Notes: generated by a model from the letters alone, not told the origin. 12,500 nt of DNA from Stramonita haemastoma (GCA_030674155.1 CM060337.1:46961673-46974172); one strand, 5' to 3'; counted from the first letter of the stretch, positions 1 to 9,037 are shown. A program made the numbers and translations.

Positions 1-545
1 AAGTTAAAGAGGCATAATATCAATTTTATAAAAAAGAATAAAAATCAAATCACATCCAAAAAAATCCCAAACTAGGCTGTGATACTGTATGCAAATATAC
101 TTCATGCAAATGTCTTTAATAACTCAACAAAATTTCTCTCATAACAATTTTTTTTTCAATTTGATATTTTGACTTCCCCCGTGGGAACGCTTGGGGCCTG
201 TCACTATAAATAAATAGCATTCCACCTTTGGAAATTCTGTGCTAGGAGTTCCCTCTTTTCTATCCCACTCTTTGTTTCTGCCTTGTTCCTTTTCTTCATG
301 TCACCCCCTTCTTGTCCATTTTCTGCCTTCTTGGTCAGTTCTTCTGCCTTTTTTTTCCAGAAAAAATTAGAAGGTAACAATTCACCTCTCAGGCAAAAGT
401 TGAATGCGCTAGGTCTGACTTGTCAGGTGCTTAACGGCAGAGCAACGCATTTTTGCTTATATGACAGATAACACTAGTTGCTGTTTCAGCGTTCGACGAA
501 GAAGAGGAGGATTATTTTCACTCTGCTGGGGTAGACTTTTATACT
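1..545. other. AT-rich non-coding stretch, nothing recognised
   Basis: No convincing coding frame, RNA gene or dispersed repeat is visible. The sequence is AT-rich on the left, with homopolymer T and A runs, and becomes T/C-rich around 240-360. A 62-codon open frame at 283-471 has a low-complexity start and no recognisable motif, so I treat it as chance. It could be intergenic or intronic; nothing in it decides between these. Confidence 0.5.
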
Positions 546-564
546 TAGTTGCACTGTAAAGACA

Positions 565-565
565 A

Positions 566-597
<32 letters not shown>

Positions 598-598
598 G
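565..598. repeat. (AAC)n microsatellite
   Basis: About eleven uninterrupted AAC units, preceded by an A-rich start. It may be the tail remnant of a retroposon, but no element body is recognisable on either side. Confidence 0.95.
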
Positions 599-807
599 GA
601 ATAACAGACAGAATAGTCATTTCAGGGAGGGGGGGGGACTAATGGTTACATCCATTTTCTGTTTTATTGATGTGACGAAAATTGTTACTTACAGCGCGGA
701 CTACGTGTTCGAGAGAAGTTCCTATTATCTGGGCAGACGATACTTATTAGCCATTTTGAGTGACTTAGCTGTCTGACATTTCGACATGTCGATCTTTGAG
801 GACAATG

Positions 808-1004
<197 letters not shown>

Positions 1005-1114
1005 GTTCATGTATTGCTTGTTTGTTTGCTTTTTCTGTATGGATCTGTGGGTATTGGCCTATTCTATTATTATGATGTGTCTGTATTGCTTCATTTTATT
1101 ATCATATTATGTTG

Positions 1115-1203
1115 TATTCCTAAGGACGGGGACTGTATGTAAAAAGGCACATAAGTGTTAATTCATTATCCTCGAAATAAAAGAATTTGATTTGATTTTA
1201 TTT

Positions 1204-1205
<2 letters not shown>
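1115..1205 (+). repeat. 3' end of a SINE/LINE-type retroposon (tail type A, sense)
   Basis: The segment holds 'cggggactgtatgtaaaaag', 'gcacataagtg', 'cattatcctcgaaataaaag' and a degenerate TTTGAT-repeat tail. The same block appears antisense at 6536-6600, 10872-10930 and 11961-12035, so this is a dispersed element's 3' terminus on the plus strand. The T-rich sequence upstream (about 1005-1114) may be 3'-UTR-like body. A (CT)n tract follows immediately. Confidence 0.7.

Positions 1206-1293
<88 letters not shown>
1206..1293. repeat. (CT)n microsatellite abutting a retroposon tail
   Basis: A pyrimidine tract of about 88 bases with one TTC interruption near 1259. It starts directly after the TTTGAT-type tail of the retroposon end at 1115-1205. 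The Leu-Ser or Arg-Glu frames across it are artefacts. Confidence 0.97.
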
Positions 1294-1296
<3 letters not shown>

Positions 1297-1707
1297 GCTG
1301 ACGAGATGTCCAGCCCAATTAGCATATTGACATTTACACCTCCGCCTTCGCTCTTACACAACCCGCACTATACTTTGTCTTCATCATCTAATCACATTGG
1401 CACATAATTGAATGTTCTCCGCTTATCTCCACATAACAGATCCCTATGTCTGAGAAATTTACATTTCGAATCTAGTAGACGGTTCTTTTGTTCTTGTTCA
1501 GTTTTGCGTCCTCTGACAAACACTAACTGATACTTTAAAAGAACATCTGACGTGTGCAATTTTTTGTATTAGATAAACCAAATTTATTGACTGGCAAATT
1601 GTGAGTTTAAAGCTTATTCAACATGGTTTAATTTGTCTTTTTGACTCCGTTTTTACAATGCCGGTGGTTTCTTTCCCAACAAAATGTATCTTCTGGATGT
1701 GCACAAG

Positions 1708-1708
<1 letters not shown>
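1294..1708. other. Non-coding stretch between two (CT)n tracts
   Basis: Unique-looking sequence of moderate AT content. I find no coding frame with protein-like composition, no RNA gene, and no match to the other repeats in the window. Confidence 0.45.

Positions 1709-1803
<95 letters not shown>
1709..1803. repeat. (CT)n microsatellite
   Basis: A pyrimidine tract of about 95 bases with one CC interruption near 1755 and a T-rich end. Unlike the tracts at 1206 and 2454, no retroposon 3' end is recognisable directly upstream. Confidence 0.97.
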
Positions 1804-1805
<2 letters not shown>

Positions 1806-2371
1806 AAAAATGTCATTTTGGGGCGTAACATAATGTTGTTGATCAAATGCTTGTTTGCTGGGGGGGGTTTGTTTGTGTGTGTGTGTTTTTTTTTACTGCA
1901 GCGTTCTGGGTTGTGTTTTAGTTTGTTTGTTTTTCTTTTCTTTTTTTGTAATTTTTGTTTTTTGTTTTGGGGAGGGGGTCATAGTATTGTTTTAAAGTAA
2001 GAAAGGTTCGTCATGTTTTAACATGTATCTTTTTTGTTCGGGCTGCTCTCTTCTCTGCTGTCACTTCTCAATTCTAATGTATTTGATTTAATTATAACCA
2101 GTGTTATCTCCAGACATGAATGTCTGTTCGGTTAAGGATTATGTGTTTGTTGAATACATATCTGTCTCTTTTGTCTTAAATAAGTATCCATGTACACTGT
2201 GGGGATTATGCATTTGTTGAATTTATTGTTGAATGTATCTCCTTTTTACAACCATAGGTTGAACTTCTATTCTTGGTGATGGTAATGTTGTCTTTTCTTG
2301 TTGTTGCTTGCTTCTATCTTTGCTTTTTGGCTTTTCTCCTGTTTTGGTAGGGTTTCTCTCTTTTTTTTCTA
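1804..2371. other. T/G-rich non-coding stretch, possibly retroposon 3'-UTR-like
   Basis: The sequence is rich in T and G on the plus strand, with homopolymer runs near 1860-1900 and 1930-1975. A diverged 20-base block beginning 'ggattatg' and containing 'tttgttgaat' occurs at about 2136 and again at about 2203. Because it leads directly into the 3' end at 2372-2453, it may be the 3' untranslated part of a LINE. No reverse-transcriptase or endonuclease motif is visible. Confidence 0.3.
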
Positions 2372-2453
2372 TTCCCTAAGCAGGGCAAGGGCTGGATGAA
2401 AAAAGTATGTAAATGCTTACTCTGTTACCCTTGAAAAAAAAAAGATTATTCAT
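2372..2453 (+). repeat. LINE/SINE-type 3' end (tail type C, sense)
   Basis: The block reads 'agcagggcaagggctggatg', then 'aaatgctta', 'gttacccttg' and an A-run. It matches, at roughly three bases in four by eye, the antisense block at 12291-12365. Its layout also parallels tail type A: a G-rich start, then 'atgtaaa', then 'atgctta', then a CC-containing end and an A-rich tail. This suggests related 3' ends shared by a LINE and its SINEs. A (CT)n tract follows at once. Confidence 0.65.

Positions 2454-2545
<92 letters not shown>
2454..2545. repeat. (CT)n microsatellite abutting a retroposon tail
   Basis: A pyrimidine tract of about 92 bases with one TTC interruption near 2478. It begins a few bases after the A-run that ends the retroposon block at 2372-2453. 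Confidence 0.97.
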
Positions 2546-2549
<4 letters not shown>

Positions 2550-2635
2550 AACTGTGTCCGGGTTATAATTTTTTTTTTAATTGTCAACAACAAGCAGAAA
2601 AATTGTCAAAGAAAGCTGTCAGATTTACAGTAGGG

Positions 2636-2721
2636 GAGGGGACAGCCAAGTGGTCAGATAGTTGCACTGGTGATCTGACGGTTAGGGGGGGTGGGGGGGG
2701 GTGACCACCACCGAGACACCC
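2636..2721 (+). repeat. Degraded tRNA-derived SINE head
   Basis: 'cagccaagtggtc' at 2643-2655 resembles an RNA polymerase III A box and sits at the start of a GGGGAC-like 5' end. The downstream part, 'gatctgacggtta' then a G-rich run and 'ccaccgagacaccc', has the layout of a tRNA T-arm region, but the B box core (GGTTCGA) is not preserved. I infer a decayed SINE 5' end. It is not a functional tRNA gene. Confidence 0.4.
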
Positions 2722-2749
2722 ATTCTAGTGGATTTTTCCTCTGCAGTTT

Positions 2750-2955
2750 TTTTTTCTTTTATATTCTTTCATTTCGAGGATGGTGAAATAAGCACTTGTG
2801 TGTTTCGCTTTCATTTTTTTCATTTTCATTTTTATACCACTGTAATTCCCACAGATTTCTCTGCTTAAAATTCGGGCTCCTCTCTCCAGGGAGAGAGCGC
2901 GTTGCCACAAGAGCAGCGCCACCTTTTTTTTCCTGCCTGCAACTGTATTCGTTTC
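2750..2955 (-). repeat. Antisense SINE 3' ends (tail types A and B together)
   Basis: Read on the minus strand, 2845-2955 gives the type B 3' end: a 'ctctccctgg'-like palindromic block, then 'cgaattt', then 'agagaaatctg' and 'gtggtataaaa'. To its left, 'ttcgaggatggtgaaataag' near 2774 is the antisense of the type A terminus. The two tails lie side by side in the same orientation. A minus-strand open frame of 138 codons over 2725-3141 only runs across these repeats and shows no protein family features. Confidence 0.6.
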
Positions 2956-3092
2956 CCGATCTCTTGAGCTTTGTATCGTGTGGCCTCGTGTGCGAACGCA
3001 CGCAAAACATCTTGCGCATACGTTAAATCCTGTTCCGCTTTTCGAAAGAGTAGGCCATTGTGTGCTGGTGGGAACATGACAAAATTTACTAA
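2956..3092 (+). repeat. SINE core fragment, sense; left arm of an inverted repeat
   Basis: It contains 'gtgcgaacgcacgcaaaaca', 'aaatcctgttccgcttttcg' and 'gtaggccattgtgtgctggt', the core shared with the SINEs at 10163 and, antisense, at 10872. It also carries 'gagctttgtatcgtgtggcc', which is found inverted at 3695-3720. Together these make it the left arm of an inverted repeat with 3592-3725. Confidence 0.7.
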
Positions 3093-3400
3093 ACCCCAGT
3101 CTTTCGGATGAGACAGTAAACCGAGGTTCCGAGTGCAACACTCATTTAGCGCACGTCAAAGAACCTCAAGTAACAAAAAAATTGCTCCGGGCAAAATTCT
3201 GTAGAAAAGAAGCTGTTCTCATCAGAAGACACACACTTGCACAAATGATTTTTCTTTTTTTTAATTAATAGCTGACTGTGCTCCTGTGGCCATACGCTCT
3301 CTCCCTGGGAACAGCAGCAGCCGAATTTCAGGCATAGAAAACTGCCATGACAGAAAGTGGTGCATAATACGATATCTTTTTTATTTATTCATTATAGATG
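3093..3400 (+). repeat. SINE core plus type B 3' end, sense, diverged
   Basis: It begins with 'ttcggatgagacagtaaacc', the same block that starts the core at 10163. It continues through 'agcgcacgtcaaagaacc' and 'gcaaaattctgtagaaaag', then reaches a type B 3' end: 'gctctctccctggg', 'cgaatttc', and 'acagaaagtggt' near 3350. The tRNA head is missing. From memory, this core resembles a SINE core domain shared across metazoan SINEs; that identity is not verified. Confidence 0.65.
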
Positions 3401-3512
3401 TCGAGAGGCAGAGCCCGAAACAGCGACACATTTCTCTCCTGACCATCTCCCTGTCGGATTCCGGTTCACGGAGAAATTGCTCGTCAAGCAGCACATGCGG
3501 CTGTTTTCATCA

Positions 3513-3725
3513 TCTGATGATGGAATAAGCTCTCCTGTGCTTTTCTTTTTACATCCAGTCCCCGTACCAGTCCCCGTGTGTATGTGGTTTTGTAAATCTT
3601 GTCATATGTTCCCACCAGCACATAATAGCCTACTCTTTTGAAAAGCGGAACAGGATTTAATGTGTGTGTTCTGCGTGCGTTCGCACACGGTATGGGGCCA
3701 CACGATACAAAGCTCGAGAGATCTT
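3513..3725 (-). repeat. Antisense SINE (core and tail type A); right arm of an inverted repeat
   Basis: 'tgatggaataagctctcctg' begins the antisense type A end, followed by 'tttacatccagtccccgt', 'gttcccaccagcacataata' and 'aaaagcggaacaggatttaa'. A small internal duplication, 'cagtccccgtaccagtcccc', is specific to this copy. The last 130 bases mirror 2956-3090. Confidence 0.7.
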
Positions 3726-3984
3726 GCCGTTTTCTGGGTTAGCGCTTGTGGTTGGGCTTTGTTGTTGATATTGTCGTTGGTTTTGTTGTTGTTGTATGCA
3801 TTTCTTAAGAAATCATTCCAGAGTGTTAAATGAAAAAACGGAACGCTAAGACGCCTGGCATAACGCACAAAGATCAGAAGAATGTACACATTACCTTCAC
3901 CACAGAAACCCCCCACACGTCCATTGCAATGTGCACGGTACAAACGTGGCAGTTTCCTAGTGCTTTACTTTTTACTTTTACATG

Positions 3985-4126
3985 TATACCCCTTTAAGTC
4001 ACGGCAGATTTCTCTGCGTGAAATTCAGACTGCTCTCCCCGGGGAGAGTGTGTCGCGCGCCGCAAGAGCAGCGCCTACCCATTATTTTTTTTCTTTTCTT
4101 GTCTGCAACTGTATTTGTTTTCCAAT
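3985..4126 (-). repeat. Antisense type B SINE 3' end
   Basis: 'cagatttctctgcgtgaaat', 'gctctccccggggagagtg', 'caagagcagcgcctaccc' and 'ctgcaactgtatttg' repeat the order seen at 2845-2955 and, inverted, at 10350-10480. CCCCGGGG in the middle is a short perfect palindrome within the conserved hairpin-like block. The element ends where the (GACA)n tract starts. Confidence 0.65.
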
Positions 4127-4205
4127 CAGAGAGAGACAGAGAAAAACACAGAGAGACAGACAGACAGACAGAGACAGACAGACAGACAAAGACAGAGAGT
4201 CAGAA
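4127..4205. repeat. Imperfect (GACA)n microsatellite
   Basis: GAGA and GACA/CAGA units are interleaved over about 75 bases directly beside the antisense SINE end. Frames across it give Arg-Gln-Thr-Asp repeats and are not coding. Confidence 0.85.
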
Positions 4206-4287
4206 AGAACAGAAATGAAGAGACTTATCCAGCTTTCTCTCTTGATACACTCGGCTCCATCATTTCATGGGTGAGCACACTCTCCCC

Positions 4288-4730
4288 TCAGACACTGGCA
4301 TCTAGATTCCATCCCACCATCCGACTCCCAGACCCCGCGAGCTTTTTCAGACAGGCAATAACTGACCGAAGCCTCCCTCCCCGGCCCTCAGAGCTCGAAT
4401 CAGCATTCTCCGCAATGATATGGGCTTCATCTGTATTAATAAGGCTCTGATACCGTACCGTAAACGGAAGAGTGCGAGAATAAAACATTGAGGGACTATC
4501 CCGTCTTCTTCAGGATAGAGAATCTTCCTGATGAGCGAACAGCTCAGTAAGCTTTGGAATGAGGAAAGGGGGTGTGGTATGTCTTTGACGTCTGTGTTTA
4601 TGTCTGGTACCTGTGCCAGAATGGCAGCCAAGATAGGGGTACAGACCCTCTCTCTGGCAGCCGGGCAACCAGATTCGTTGATGACATCCAGAAAGATATG
4701 GGTGTGACATGACTCAGAGAACTCGAACAC
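4288..4730 (-). other. Unassigned coding-like stretch, minus strand
   Basis: Two overlapping minus-strand open frames occur here, one of 127 codons (4347-4730) and one of 66 codons (4288-4488). The first starts MFEFSESCHTHIFLDVINES and contains 'ARERVCTPILAAILAQVPDI', which has normal protein-like composition, unlike the simple-repeat frames nearby. Just upstream on the minus strand (4735-4745) is an AATAAA within 'ctcaataaacatttcg'. The arrangement could be a decayed exon, or the start of an LTR element downstream of an LTR polyadenylation signal. I recognise no domain, and no paired LTR is visible. Confidence 0.22.
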
Positions 4731-4826
4731 GAAATGTTTATTGAGAGTAAATGGATGAGTACAGGGTTTCTTTACGCCATGCTTTCACAAAAAAGAAGAC
4801 AAATAGGAAAATAAAGAAAAAGAAAG

Positions 4827-4830
<4 letters not shown>

Positions 4831-4890
<60 letters not shown>

Positions 4891-4962
4891 GCACGCACAC
4901 ACGCAAACACGCACACACGCACGCGCGCACACACACACACACACACATACAGTCAGACAGTC

Positions 4963-4995
<33 letters not shown>

Positions 4996-5064
4996 TACAT
5001 ACATACATACATACATACATACATACATACATACATACATACATACATACATACATACATACAT
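4831..5064. repeat. Graded compound microsatellite (AC)n-(ACGC)-(ACAG)n-(ACAT)n
   Basis: Pure (AC)n covers 4831-4886, then ACGC-bearing variants run to 4947. (ACAG)n follows from about 4951 to 4993 and (ACAT)n from 4994 to 5064, ending in an A/TAA-rich tail. Each block differs from the previous one by one base per tetramer. Frames across it give Thr-His, Arg-Gln-Thr-Asp and Ile-His-Thr-Tyr repeats and are artefacts. Confidence 0.97.
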
Positions 5065-5197
5065 GATAAAAAAAAAATAATAATAATAAAAACAAGCAAC
5101 ATATGTGAACAATAATAAACAACTTTATTAAATACATTCAAATGATTGAGCATCAAAATGAAATACTACTAATAACAATTAGATGAAAACCAAAGAG

Positions 5198-5200
<3 letters not shown>

Positions 5201-5289
<89 letters not shown>
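5201..5289. repeat. (AG)n microsatellite
   Basis: About 89 bases of uninterrupted AG, ending in 'aaggggggatt'. Left of it lies 'aacaataataaacaacttta' (5109-5128), an A/T-rich sequence with AATAAA that could be a retroposon end. No diagnostic core is visible. Confidence 0.97.
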
Positions 5290-5292
<3 letters not shown>

Positions 5293-5377
5293 GGGGATTG
5301 ACTTTTTATGAATATGGAATCGCAGATCATAATAGTACATAATGTACGATCGTGGAATAGGACAAAAGTAAGCAAAG

Positions 5378-5378
<1 letters not shown>

Positions 5379-5420
<42 letters not shown>

Positions 5421-5446
5421 ACACGCGCGCGCGCGCGCGCACATAC
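5379..5446. repeat. (AC)n followed by (CG)n
   Basis: (AC)n with one ACAT interruption runs to 5423, followed by about nine CG units to 5441. The alternating purine-pyrimidine character with a CG core makes it a candidate Z-DNA segment. The element beyond it, 5447-5482, carries the 'tatccataaacac' motif that also fills the array at 9862-10075. Confidence 0.95.
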
Positions 5447-5485
5447 CCGTAAACACATGTATCCATAAACACACATATCCATAGT

Positions 5486-5569
5486 TAGGCATCCGTCAGT
5501 CTCGGAAGACTATGGAGTTGCGCTCTAGGCTATAGAACGCAATAGACCATGATCTAGGAGAGGGAAACC

Positions 5570-5603
<34 letters not shown>

Positions 5604-5770
5604 TGGGGGGGATTTTTGACTTTGTTTTTCTGAAAGCTTATGATGTTGGTAGAAACATTTGACGTGTTACCCTCTGGGATACAGGTTATTTCAGGAGTGA
5701 GAGGTGTATCAACAGTGCATTTTCCCCTCTTTGCGCCCTATATTTAGGTTTTTGGGGTAGGGATGTTCAC
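5486..5770 (+). repeat. Dispersed repeat with 33-base poly(C), copy 1
   Basis: The left part is 'gtcagtctcggaagactatg' and neighbouring sequence. A run of 33 C (5571-5603), one T and seven G follow. The right part shares 'gttaccctc', 'aggttatttcagga' and 'ttttctgaaa' in the same order with the reverse complement of 9225-9460. The homopolymer is long enough for G-quadruplex structure on the minus strand. Its class is unknown; no coding sequence is seen. Confidence 0.6.
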
Positions 5771-5907
5771 GCTGCGATTATTGCACAAAATCTGGCTTAA
5801 CTTCTCATAATTTTATTGTGAATAGCATCTAGTATAATTTTCCCGATTATATAGGCACAGTTTTTTGCTGACATATTTAAAACAAAACTACAGTGATGAC
5901 TTTAATG
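5771..5907. other. AT-rich unassigned sequence
   Basis: AT-rich sequence between the poly(C) repeat and the tRNA-like head. It may be the body of the SINE whose head lies at 5908-5968 on the minus strand, but no shared block with another copy in this window confirms that. Confidence 0.3.
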
Positions 5908-5968
5908 CGCGGCCGTCCGAACCGCACGCAGCTGAAATCTGTCTTACCACTCAACCACAGCCGAGCGC
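5908..5968 (-). repeat. tRNA-derived SINE head (second family)
   Basis: On the minus strand, 'tggttgagtggtaag' (5943-5957) fits an RNA polymerase III A box. 'ggttcggac' (5915-5923) is one base from the B box consensus, and their spacing of about 34 bases is normal for a tRNA. The sequence does not match the head at 11140-11204, so it belongs to a different SINE family or to a decayed tRNA pseudogene. An open frame of 98 codons crossing it on the plus strand (5865-6161) shows no recognisable domain. Confidence 0.45.
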
Positions 5969-6164
5969 TGTTCCGTTCTCTCACCATCAGTTGAGCGGCA
6001 CTTTCTCATCTCACGCCTTGTGTGTCCGGTGCCAGAAATGTATCCAACTATTAGTATGTTCCACAAAGTATGAACAAATAAGTCTAGATCAAGATGTTAT
6101 TATTGATCAGAGAATGTCTGTAACACACAGTAAGTACTGCAACAACCATAAGTATCATTAACGA

Positions 6165-6276
6165 AGAGGATGTGTTAACCACAGCCCTTTGAGTCTATGA
6201 TTTTTTTTAGTTTCTTTTTTTTTTCCTCAAGAAATTACACATAATATGCAGATCAGTCGCGCGCATGTGCACACGT

Positions 6277-6279
<3 letters not shown>
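6165..6279. other. Short unassigned spacer
   Basis: It contains T-runs and a 'gcgcgcatgtgcacacgtgt' segment of alternating purine-pyrimidine leading into the following (CA)n tract. Nothing else is recognised. Confidence 0.4.

Positions 6280-6337
<58 letters not shown>
6280..6337. repeat. (CA)n microsatellite
   Basis: About 57 uninterrupted bases of CA. The His-Thr frame across it is an artefact. Confidence 0.97.
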
Positions 6338-6338
<1 letters not shown>

Positions 6339-6535
6339 ACAGCACATTCAAGTGACACACGATAACATACATCTAAAAATAAAACAAGGCGTGGTCATAA
6401 TTCGTTGTTCTTTTCAGTTCCGCGTCCTCCACCACAAACGTTGGGGATAAGGCAAACTGTTGAGTAGTACTTTTAGTATCCATTTTAACCATCATGTTTC
6501 AGGTCATTTTATTTATTTTTATTTTTATTTTATTC

Positions 6536-6765
6536 TTTTATATCGAGGATAATGGAATAAGCACTCATGTCCTTTTTTCATCCAGTCCCCGTGTGTATGC
6601 AGTTGTGTAAATATTTTCATCTGTTCCCACCCGCACACATTGGCCTACTCTTACGAAAAGCGGAACATGATTTAACGTGTGCGTAAGACGTTCTGGGTAC
6701 GTTCGCACACGGGGCCTCGGTTTACAGTTTCATCCGAAAGACTTTTGAGGAGAGTGGAGTCACTG
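6536..6765 (-). repeat. Antisense SINE, tail type A and core, head missing
   Basis: It reads 'tatcgaggataatggaataa', 'gcactcatgtcc', 'ccagtccccgtgtgtatgca', 'aaaagcggaacatgatttaa' and 'catccgaaagac' in the same order as 10872-11085. Left of it, T-rich (ATTTT)-like sequence is the antisense tail. The match stops near 6762, inside 'gagtggagtca', before the expected tRNA head. The decayed zinc-finger element starts close by, so that element's arrival may have cut this SINE, or this may be an ordinary 5' truncation. Confidence 0.75.
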
Positions 6766-6925
6766 GCAAGTGTGCAGTCTCTCACTGAAAGTGTATTTCA
6801 TCTTCCCCATGTGACGTTTCCTGTATAAAATGAACATTTCAACATGGCAGATGAACATCCAGTGACCTTCAAAAGTACATTTAAGTGCAAAAGAAAAACT
6901 TCCAGGGGTGGGAGAACTTGTATAA

Positions 6926-7705
6926 TTCATTTCCAAAATAACAGAAAAGACTGTAACTCCACTAACTGAAGAAAGCACAAAAAAACTATCAGATGTGGCA
7001 TGTCATAGACTAGCTGAGATTTGTAATTGTATTCCAGGAGACCTTGACTTTACACGCCATGGTTATCACAGAAGCTGTTATGCACAGTTTACAAGTGTGA
7101 AATTTGCCAGGAAAAGAAAGCGTGAGACAGGTAGTGAAGAGGTTGCAGGACCATCAAAACCTAAAGGACTGTCGCTTACTTCAGGCCCATTGCTTCCAAA
7201 AGACAGTTGCATTTTTTGCAAGAAGAAATTTAAAAAGAAATTTTCAAAAGGGGTTCCATGTTTTGGAAAACTTGGAAAATGTATCACCAAGACAGCAGAA
7301 CAGTCTATACAGGATGCTGCCAAAACTAAACAAGATGACATTTTCACTCATTATCAAGATACAGATCTTGTAGTACGTGAAGCTCACTATCACGAAGGTT
7401 GTAGAAAAGACTATCTGAGATGTGAAGACAGGCATGCTGAAACATCAACAGACCAGAAATCTACTGAGCGGCTACAGGCATACGAGAGGGCATTTGAGTA
7501 CATATGCGAGTATGATGAAAATGCAATAATCAGAGGTTCACAGGTGGAGAGAATGACCATGCTAGGCGAGAAGTACTGTGAATACATGCGACAACATTCT
7601 CCTGACTTCTACAACCCAGGATACAAGACTTGCAAACTGAAAGAAAAAAATAATGAAACATTTTGGCTTCAGAATTTAATTCTGGGCTCCGAACCACCGC
7701 AGTGA
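6926..7705 (+). pseudogene. N-terminal zinc-finger fragment of the decayed gene
   Basis: This is the longest uninterrupted frame of the pseudogene, open from the codon after TAA 6923. No ATG decides a start here; the frame simply continues upstream. Numbered from GTG 6995, residues 23-28 are GYHRSC, 36-44 are strongly basic (KFARKRKRE, a possible nuclear localisation signal), 72-75 are CIFC, and 131-136 are HYHEGC followed by RKDY. CxxC..HxxxC suggests a treble-clef-like zinc site. GYHRSCYAQF and HYHEGCRKDY look like repeats of the same module end, so two tandem modules are likely, the first having lost its CxxC at the upstream break. The last residues from about 7645 (after KLKEK) are out of frame and not part of the family. 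Confidence 0.65.
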
Positions 7706-8532
7706 TCTTGTTTATTGTGATGAACTTGCCCAGGGTCAGGCAGTTGAGACAGCATTTGTGTCAGCAGCTTCAGAAGAAAGACGTCTTGAGGAATCTGCAT
7801 ATGTTCTTCGCCGATACATTATGGATGCTTTCAGGGCAACACCTGATATGCCATGGCCTCTTTCTGCAGAATTTCTTCAGTCTGATGCTGTTAAACCTCC
7901 AGATATTTCCACAGACTTTCTAAAAACACTGCTATCTGGAAAGAGTAGTTCTATGGAGCAACCCAAAACCACCAGATTGGCATCCTTAATTGTCCAGGAC
8001 ATATGCTAATCTGTGACAGGAAGGAAGTGGAAAATGCCTAAACATGTTTTGCTTGGAATGTCTGTCAGACATGTAACTGGCAGCTCTGAAATCATAAGTC
8101 TGTTGAATAGGTTTGGTCATGTTGCTGGATACAAAACCATTGTGCGACTTGAGACTGCTATGGCCAATTCTGTACTTCAGTGCGCAAGTCTTCTTCCTTC
8201 AACAGTGAGTTTGACAGAGAACAAGGTTATCCATTTTTGCTGAGATAACTTTGACCTGAACGAAGAAACTCCATCAGGAGCCAACACCACCCACTCCACT
8301 CATGGCATTGTCATTCAAGAGGTTACTGGGGACACAATGCCTGACACTTTTCTGTCTCAGACAGAACCTCCTCCTCATTATCAGGACCGCCAATGCTCAG
8401 TGCAGTATGAGCCACATGATGTTCCTCCATGCTTTGCAAAAGTAAAGGCAGAACCTAAATTGCATGTTGTGGAAACTCATTTCTCAAACACAGAGGCAGT
8501 CTACAAAGCTCAACTTGCTGATTTTTGGTGTG
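7683..8532 (+). pseudogene. Central fragment with conserved DNxD..THGI block
   Basis: Frame 3 opens with WAPNHRSDLVYCDELAQGQ. It continues through a long region with ..MPWPLSAEFL.. and TRLASLIVQDIC to TAA 8007. It resumes with GRKWKMPKHVLLGMSVRH..TGSSEIISLLNRFGH, reaches TGA 8241 (most simply a mutated Trp codon), and then DNFDLNEETPSGANTTHSTH. Open frames at 7758-8009, 8013-8243 and 8337-8675 are therefore pieces of one protein, not separate genes. The acidic D-N-x-D pair is the best candidate for catalytic residues if the family is a nuclease or transposase; this is inference. Confidence 0.65.
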
Positions 8533-8677
8533 TTTTTTTTCTCCAGATTCTAGGCCACAAATGGAAGTCAACTTGTCCCTGGATGGGGAGGGTGGGTATC
8601 ACTCACAGGAGAAGGGACAGAAAAGAAGCAGTCTACTGTGGACTATATGGCACCCATCCACCACCCTGTCACTGAAC

Positions 8678-8965
<288 letters not shown>

Positions 8966-9037
<72 letters not shown>

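Noticed and set aside
2725..3141. 138-codon minus-strand open frame
   Set aside because: It lies entirely over SINE pieces in mixed orientation and shows no domain; equivalent SINE copies elsewhere break the frame.
3602..3943. 113-codon minus-strand open frame
   Set aside because: It spans the end of an antisense SINE and a (TTG)-rich spacer; Asn-rich low-complexity middle and no recognisable family.
5865..6161. 98-codon plus-strand open frame
   Set aside because: It crosses a tRNA-like SINE head and has no motif; the few Cys residues do not form a recognisable zinc site.
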